DNA of 64,000 nucleotides from CAVQUE01 sp046290435. Lineage in GTDB: Bacteria > Actinomycetota > Acidimicrobiia > Acidimicrobiales > UBA8592. The stretch is from contig JBKAGO010000051.1 of assembly GCA_046290435.1 (NCBI GenBank), positions 8,837 to 72,836 on the forward strand, given 5' to 3'. The notes under the pieces are model-generated. The model was not told the DNA's origin and did not search any database. It saw only the letters and a program-made list of their open reading frames with translations. Shown here in pieces: positions 60,109-64,000 of the stretch. Each line of letters starts with the position of its first letter. The first letter of the stretch is position 1. A program made the position numbers and the translations under genes.

Positions 60109-61074
60109 TCAGGAGCCAGGGGCGAGTGCCCGCACGGCGTCGAGGACGTCGATGCCGCCGAAGGGCATGACGCTCAGCGCCGCCGTGGTGACGCCGTTGG
60201 CCAGGTAGCGATCGAGATGCGCCCGGCACTCCTCGGCTGTTCCGTGCACGATCAGCTGATCGACGACCTCGTCGGGCATGGCATCGATCGATCCGGCGCG
60301 ATCGCCGGCGTCCCAGCGCTCCCAGTGCTCGCCGAGCAGGTCACTGCGGCCGAGCCACTCGTGGAAGGCCCGGTAGACCGGCACGTTGACATAGGCCGCG
60401 ACGGCCCGCTTGCCCTGGGCCAGCACCGTCTCGCGGTCGGGGTTCGGGCACACGAAGATGCGGGCGACGATCTCCCGGTCGTCGCCTTGGTCGTTGACGA
60501 TGCCCGCGACGCGGGTGACGTCGTCGGCCGAGAGCCAGTTGATGATGGCGCCGTCGCCCTCGCGTCCGGCGAGGCGCAGCATGCCCTCGCGCAGGGCGGC
60601 GACGAGGATGGGTACCGGGGTCTCGGGCACCTCCACGCCGAGGCGGAAGCCCCTGACCGAGAAGGTGTCGTAGGTCTCGGTGACCTTGTCGCCGGTGAGC
60701 GCGGCCCGCAGGAAGCGCAGGAGGTCGCGCGTCCGCTTGTAGGGCTCCTCGAACGGGATCCCGTTCCAGCCCTCGACGATGACGTTGGACGACGAGCCGA
60801 TGCCCAACACGAAACGCCCGGGCGCGGCCGACGCCATCGACGCCACGGACTGCGCGACAAGGGCCGGGCCGCGGGTGAACGCCGGCACGATGGCGGTGCC
60901 CAGACGCAGCTCGGGCGCGTGCACCGACGCCAACGCCAGCGGCGTGAAGGCGTCGTGGCCGTTGGCCTCCGACGACCAGGCGTCGGTGTAGCCGAGCTCG
61001 ACGAGCTCACGCAGCAGCGGCCCCTGATCGACCAGACGCCCCGGTAGCGGAACGGTCATTCCATGTTTGCCCAT
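60109..61074 (-). CDS. LLM-class (F420-type) oxidoreductase
   Basis: 321 aa. LVELGYTDAWSSEANGHDAF, LRLGTAIVPAFTRGPALVAQ and PGRFVLGIGSSSNVIVEGW are the standard TIM-barrel and cofactor strands of F420-dependent luciferase-like enzymes, as in the protein at 28338, with which it shares only family similarity. Substrate unknown. A strong GAGGGGG sits about 8 nt before ATG 61074. It lies 27 bp downstream of the 3-hydroxyacyl-CoA dehydrogenase, probably in one operon, which hints at an acyl or lipid-related substrate. Confidence 0.92.
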   Translation of the reverse strand: MGKHGMTVPLPGRLVDQGPLLRELVELGYTDAWSSEANGHDAFTPLALASVHAPELRLGTAIVPAFTRGPALVAQSVASMASAAPGRFVLGIGSSSNVIVEGWNGIPFEEPYKRTRDLLRFLRAALTGDKVTETYDTFSVRGFRLGVEVPETPVPILVAALREGMLRLAGREGDGAIINWLSADDVTRVAGIVNDQGDDREIVARIFVCPNPDRETVLAQGKRAVAAYVNVPVYRAFHEWLGRSDLLGEHWERWDAGDRAGSIDAMPDEVVDQLIVHGTAEECRAHLDRYLANGVTTAALSVMPFGGIDVLDAVRALAPGS

Positions 61075-61101
61075 GATGATCCCCCTCGTTGCCGGCGCTG
61101 C

Positions 61102-61962
61102 TCAGCGCTGGCTGTAGTCGTGGAAACCGCGGCCACTCTTGCGTCCGAGGTGACCTGCGGTGACCATGCGCCGCAGGATCGGCGGGGGCGCGTACAGGGG
61201 CTCCTTGAACTCCTCGTAGAGGACCTCGGCGACCAGGAGCAGGGTGTCGAGCCCGATGAGGTCCGACAGCTCGAGTGGACCCTGGGGATGCGCACAGCCG
61301 AGGCGCATGCCGGCGTCGATGTCCTCGGCGCTGGCCTGGCCCCGGTCGAGCATCTGCATCGCGGACAGCAGATACGGCACGAGCAGCCGGTTGACGACGA
61401 AGCCGGCGCGGTCGATGGTGCGGATGGGGTGCTTGGCGAGGGTTTCGCGGGTGAAGGTCTCGACGGCGTCGAGGGTGGCGTCGGAGGTGACCTCGGAGCT
61501 GATGAGCTCGACGAGGGGCTGCACCGTGGCCGGGTTGAAGAAGTGCATGCCCAGCACCTGTTCGGGTCGGCTGGTGGCGGTGGCGATCTCGCCGATCGAG
61601 ATCGATGACGTGTTGGAGGCGAGGATGCCCGAGGGCTGCACGATGCGGTCGAGGGTGGCGAAGACCTGTGCCTTGACCTCGGGCGATTCGATGACGGCCT
61701 CGATGACGAGGTCGCGGTCGGCGAGTTCGTCGAACGACGTGGAGAAGCGGAGGCGCCCGAGCATGGCGCTACGGTCCTCGTCGCTGAGCTTGCCGCGGCT
61801 GACGGCCTTGGCGGTGCTGGACTCGAGGCGCTCCTGGGCGATCTCGGCGAAGGCGGCATCGACCTCGACGACGATGGTGTCGCATCCGCTGCGTGCTGCC
61901 ACCTCGGCGATGCCGGACCCCATGGTCCCCCCGCCGATCACTGCGACCTTTTCGATTGCCAT
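61102..61962 (-). CDS. 3-hydroxyacyl-CoA dehydrogenase (3-hydroxybutyryl-CoA dehydrogenase type)
   Basis: 286 aa. KVAVIGGGTMGSGIAEVAAR is the NAD-binding motif; SNTSSISIGEIA carries the catalytic Ser; GMHFFNPATVQPLVELI the catalytic His and FNP motif; FVVNRLLVPYLLSAMQML and HPQGPLELSDLIGLD the C-terminal dimer domain. It oxidises L-3-hydroxyacyl-CoA in beta-oxidation. GAGAGGA precedes ATG 61962. It leads a two-gene unit with the LLM oxidoreductase. Dispersed repeats begin 87 bp upstream of its start. Confidence 0.95.
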   Translation of the reverse strand: MAIEKVAVIGGGTMGSGIAEVAARSGCDTIVVEVDAAFAEIAQERLESSTAKAVSRGKLSDEDRSAMLGRLRFSTSFDELADRDLVIEAVIESPEVKAQVFATLDRIVQPSGILASNTSSISIGEIATATSRPEQVLGMHFFNPATVQPLVELISSEVTSDATLDAVETFTRETLAKHPIRTIDRAGFVVNRLLVPYLLSAMQMLDRGQASAEDIDAGMRLGCAHPQGPLELSDLIGLDTLLLVAEVLYEEFKEPLYAPPPILRRMVTAGHLGRKSGRGFHDYSQR

Positions 61963-62048
61963 CTCGCACGTCCTCTCTGACGTCGACCCGGTACTACGAC
62001 GCAGCGACTGTAGTGGGACGGGTGCGGCGGCGACGCATGGGAGGTGTG

Positions 62049-62165
62049 CGCCGCTGCTGCGCAGCCCGCCGACACACGGCCGGCGACGTGCATCCCGGAC
62101 CGACCATGAGACGACCACAGAACGAAGGATCCCAGCGCATGGAGGCCGGAGACGAGCCGGCCGAA
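62049..62165. repeat. Dispersed structured repeat, copy C (3' part only)
   Basis: This begins at the CGCCGCTGCTGCGCAGCCCG block and continues CGACACACGGCCGGCGACG, GTGCATCCCGGACCGACC, AGAACGAAGGATCCCAGCGC and GGAGACGAGCCGGCC. It is nearly identical to the corresponding part of copy D, and the 5' hairpin half is missing. Confidence 0.8.
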
Positions 62166-62205
62166 AGTGCAACAACCCACAAGGCAGACCAGCCCGGTCG
62201 CCACC

Positions 62206-62435
62206 CGTCGGCGCTCCCGCCTCCCCCGAGACGGCCGGGCACCCCGGCGGGCCACCTGGGCACCCCCGAGCCGTCTCGGCGCCCCGCCGCTGCTGCATAG
62301 CCCGCCGACACACGGCCGGCGACGTGCATCCCGGACCGACCATGAGACGACCACAGAACGAAGGATCCCGGCGCATGGAGGCCGGAGACGAGCCGGCCCA
62401 GAAGCACCGCGACGAGCCGGCCGAGAAAGACTGTC
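62206..62435. repeat. Dispersed structured repeat, copy D (full length)
   Basis: About 230 bp with the same order of blocks as copy B: CGTCGGCGCTC, the GAGACGGCCG / GCCGTCTCGG arms, CCGCTGCTGCATAGCCCGCC, GACGTGCATCCCGGACCG, GGATCCCGGCGCATGGAGG, GAGACGAGCCGGCCCAGAAG. The last block is again duplicated. It ends about 25 bp before a small gene. Confidence 0.8.
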
Positions 62436-62459
62436 ACACCCCCTTCGCATACTCGTGCC

Positions 62460-62645
62460 ATGAGCGATCAACTGTTCCGCATCGACACCGACACCGACAT
62501 CGCCGGAGCCGGTCAGCAAGGTCAGCCGACCTGGCGCCTCGACGAACACACCAAGAAGATCGGCCGCGACGGCATCGCCGCAGCCCGTGCTGCTCTCGCC
62601 GACAGCCGCTCCCGCTACGATCACGACGATCCCATCGCAGCCTGA
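62460..62645 (+). CDS. Small hypothetical protein (61 aa)
   Basis: 61 aa: MSDQLFRIDTDTDIAGAGQQ, then WRLDEHTKKIGRDGIAAARA and ALADSRSRYDHDD. The second half looks like a conserved amphipathic helix with a WRLDE start. The ATG follows a repeat region, and no clear ribosome binding site or -10 was placed. Codon third positions are mixed but coding-like. Not recognised; a real gene is likely but not proven. Confidence 0.55.
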   Translation: MSDQLFRIDTDTDIAGAGQQGQPTWRLDEHTKKIGRDGIAAARAALADSRSRYDHDDPIAA

Positions 62646-62765
62646 TGGCTGACTGGCGGACAAGCTCGGACGTGCCTCGACATGCTGAGGGCCGTCCCGT
62701 GACTCGGTGCCGACGGCCCGGTCCCTCTTCCCCTCGATCCGTGTCATCGCGCCCCGAGGAGACCA

Positions 62766-63323
62766 GTGCCCTCCTGCCCGCCCCCGCTCGTCGTTCGTGC
62801 CCATCCGTCGCATCGCGGTGTCCTACGTTCGGCCGGTATCGCTGCAGCGCTGATCGCCTCCGCCGCACTCGCCGCCTGCGCTTCTGCGCCCGAGGGACCT
62901 GCACCGCCGCTCGCACAGGTGATCGAGGTGACCGACGGCGACACCATCGTCGTCCGCTCGGGTCCTCACACCGAGCCCGTCAGATTGTTGGGCATCGACA
63001 CTCCCGAGGTCGCCCACCATGGACGTCGTGCCGAGTGTTTCGGGCCCGAGGCCAGCGAACGGACAGCCGAACTCTTGCCGGTCGGGGCGACGGTCCGCCT
63101 CGATCTCGATGTCGAGGCACGCGACGCCTACGACCGGGTGCTCGCCTATGTCACCACCGCAGAGGGTGTGATCGTCAACCTGGCGCTCGCAGCCGAGGGG
63201 TTCGCCACTCCCCTGGCGATCAGCCCGAACTACGCGTTGGCCGACGCCATCGCCGGGCTCTCAAGAGATGCGGCAGCACAGGGCCTGGGCCTCTGGGGCG
63301 CGTGCCCTCCTGAGGAGCGCTGA
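62766..63323 (+). CDS. Secreted thermonuclease-like (SNase) lipoprotein
   Basis: 185 aa. Signal sequence with LAAC lipobox (about Cys38), so probably anchored outside. The staphylococcal-nuclease fold shows VTDGDTIVV (Ca-binding Asp), RLLGIDTPEV (Arg and Glu of the active site) and DRVLAYV (second active-site Arg). It should cut DNA or RNA with Ca2+ for nutrient use or biofilm turnover. GTG 62766 is the chosen start; a later in-frame start would remove the signal. Downstream is the third long-arm inverted repeat. Confidence 0.88.
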   Translation: MPSCPPPLVVRAHPSHRGVLRSAGIAAALIASAALAACASAPEGPAPPLAQVIEVTDGDTIVVRSGPHTEPVRLLGIDTPEVAHHGRRAECFGPEASERTAELLPVGATVRLDLDVEARDAYDRVLAYVTTAEGVIVNLALAAEGFATPLAISPNYALADAIAGLSRDAAAQGLGLWGACPPEER

Positions 63324-63445
63324 GCCCAACCGGGCCATGGCAGTCCGCTGAAGAACTGCGGTGCCGTGATGTCGCTCGCCCGCCATCCATGGTGTCGCCG
63401 GCCCGGCGGTTTCGGCATGCCATCGATCGACCCGCTGGGGAACCG

Positions 63446-63537
63446 CTGGGGTCAAGTCGTACTTTCAACCAACTCGGCACGCGGCGGCCTCCAGGCTCGA
63501 CGACCCGGAGTTGGTTGAAAGTACGACTTGACCCCTG
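63446..63537. repeat. Long-arm inverted repeat element, copy 3
   Basis: The left arm CTGGGGTCAAGTCGTACTTT, continuing to CAACCAACTC (63446-63475), is matched over 28 bp by the right arm (63508-63535). The loop (63476-63507) read on the opposite strand resembles the copy 1 loop (GTCGTCGAGCC, GGAGGCCGC), so this copy is inverted relative to copy 1. GAACCGC precedes it, as in copy 1. It lies between convergent genes. Confidence 0.85.
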
Positions 63538-63567
63538 TCGTGCCCGAGCCCCGCAGCACGGCCGGGT

Positions 63568-64000
63568 TCAGGGGCCGTGGCGGGTGATGGGGGTGGGCGG
63601 GTCGATCACCCGGTCGAGCGTGCCGTCGGGCCGGAACAGGCGCAGGGTGCGGTCGGCATCCATCGTGAGGGTCCAGCCGCCGTCGTGGATGCGGTGGTGC
63701 CACTCGCTCGAGATCGGCACCAGGTTGTGGAGCTCGGTCTCGCCGCCGAGTTCGTAGTCGAGGTTGACGTGATGGACCTCACAGCGGTGGAACGGTGTGA
63801 CCCCATCGATCGGACAGGTCCGGTACAGGCCGCGGAGCTGCAGGCGCTGCTCACGCGTCGCGTACCGGCGGCTTCGCCCCACCCGGGTGGGGCGACCCAG
63901 GGCGTCGTAGACCATCACGTACCAGTCCGCGTCACAACACCGCCGCAACGCCGCGGCCGGGTCGACCGGACGCCCATCCCAGGTCTCGGCCACCGACCCG
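63568..64000 (-). CDS. HNH endonuclease domain protein, C-terminal fragment (5' truncated by window)
   Basis: The frame runs through the window edge; 143 residues are visible. GLYRTCPIDGVTPFHRCEVH, then HVNLDYELGGETELHNLVPI and SSEWHHRIHDGGW, form the HNH core with the Cys and His ligands typical of the DUF222-HNH proteins that are multicopy in actinobacteria. The N-terminal DUF222 region would be off the edge. Function of the family in the cell is uncertain, though mobile or intron-like behaviour is suspected. The tail FRPDGTLDRVIDPPTPITRH is a recurrent family ending. Confidence 0.87.
   Translation of the reverse strand, partial: GSVAETWDGRPVDPAAALRRCCDADWYVMVYDALGRPTRVGRSRRYATREQRLQLRGLYRTCPIDGVTPFHRCEVHHVNLDYELGGETELHNLVPISSEWHHRIHDGGWTLTMDADRTLRLFRPDGTLDRVIDPPTPITRHGP

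Noticed and set aside
62049..62435. Repeat region as a prophage or insertion-sequence remnant with a transposase
   Set aside because: No transposase-like motif (DDE, HUH or serine/tyrosine recombinase) was found in any frame.

Overview
The window looks like chromosomal DNA of a high-GC actinobacterium, most likely of class Acidimicrobiia (Ilumatobacter-like). That placement is an inference from gene content: the actinobacterial mismatch nuclease NucS, the MurT/GatD pair, the fused 2-oxoglutarate decarboxylase Kgd, several acyl-CoA enzymes, two F420-type luciferase-like oxidoreductases, and a DUF222/HNH-type end fragment. No phage, integrase, transposase gene or CRISPR array was seen.

Layout. 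1-9.8 kb: the tail of a chemoreceptor, two enoyl-CoA hydratases, a histidine phosphatase, a HAD phosphatase, MaoC hydratase, methionine aminopeptidase, a CDF-like membrane protein whose metal ligands are lost, and a double-domain family III CoA-transferase. 9.8-11.5 kb: a secreted alpha/beta-hydrolase lipoprotein. 11.5-22.7 kb: a compact two-gene NRPS-PKS locus on the minus strand, the most distinctive part of the window. The first protein is formyltransferase, truncated condensation-like remnant, adenylation domain split by a luciferase-like monooxygenase, then carrier protein. The second is KS-AT-KR-DH-ACP-TE. The genes overlap by ATGA. The adenylation pocket reads as glycine-like, so the pair could make a formylated, oxidised glycine extended by one C2 unit and released by the thioesterase. 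22.9-25.9 kb: a polyprenyl-phosphate sugar transferase and a signal-peptide/TM protein. 25.9-36.4 kb: a free-standing CCA-enzyme body domain, rpmG-rpmB, an F420-type oxidoreductase, a secreted M23 peptidase with a seven-bladed FG-GAP propeller, tRNA-Arg(CCT), cysS, a UvrD-like helicase and exonuclease III. 36.6-47.2 kb: kgd, a HAD phosphatase, an APH-like kinase with a small coupled partner, an EttA-type ABC-F ATPase, a small Cys/His finger protein, and murT-gatD. 47.4-64 kb: a rhomboid-like protein without the catalytic Ser, a CysQ-like phosphatase, an AarF kinase, a peptidase lipoprotein, nucS, a VanW protein, a geranylgeranyl-reductase-like flavoprotein, an NTF2-like protein, a PAP2 phosphatase, a TerB-like protein, an F420-type oxidoreductase, 3-hydroxyacyl-CoA dehydrogenase, a secreted nuclease and an HNH fragment.

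Two genome-scale patterns stand out. First, at least fifteen genes have a TAnnnT hexamer 6-9 nt before the start codon and no Shine-Dalgarno, which points to widespread leaderless transcription. Second, several non-coding repeat families occupy gaps between genes: a long-arm inverted repeat of about 90 bp (three copies), a structured repeat of about 220 bp (four copies in two places), a 24-bp perfect palindrome with a diverged relative, and a tandem hairpin pair. One of these repeats appears to have replaced the 3' end of the HAD phosphatase gene.
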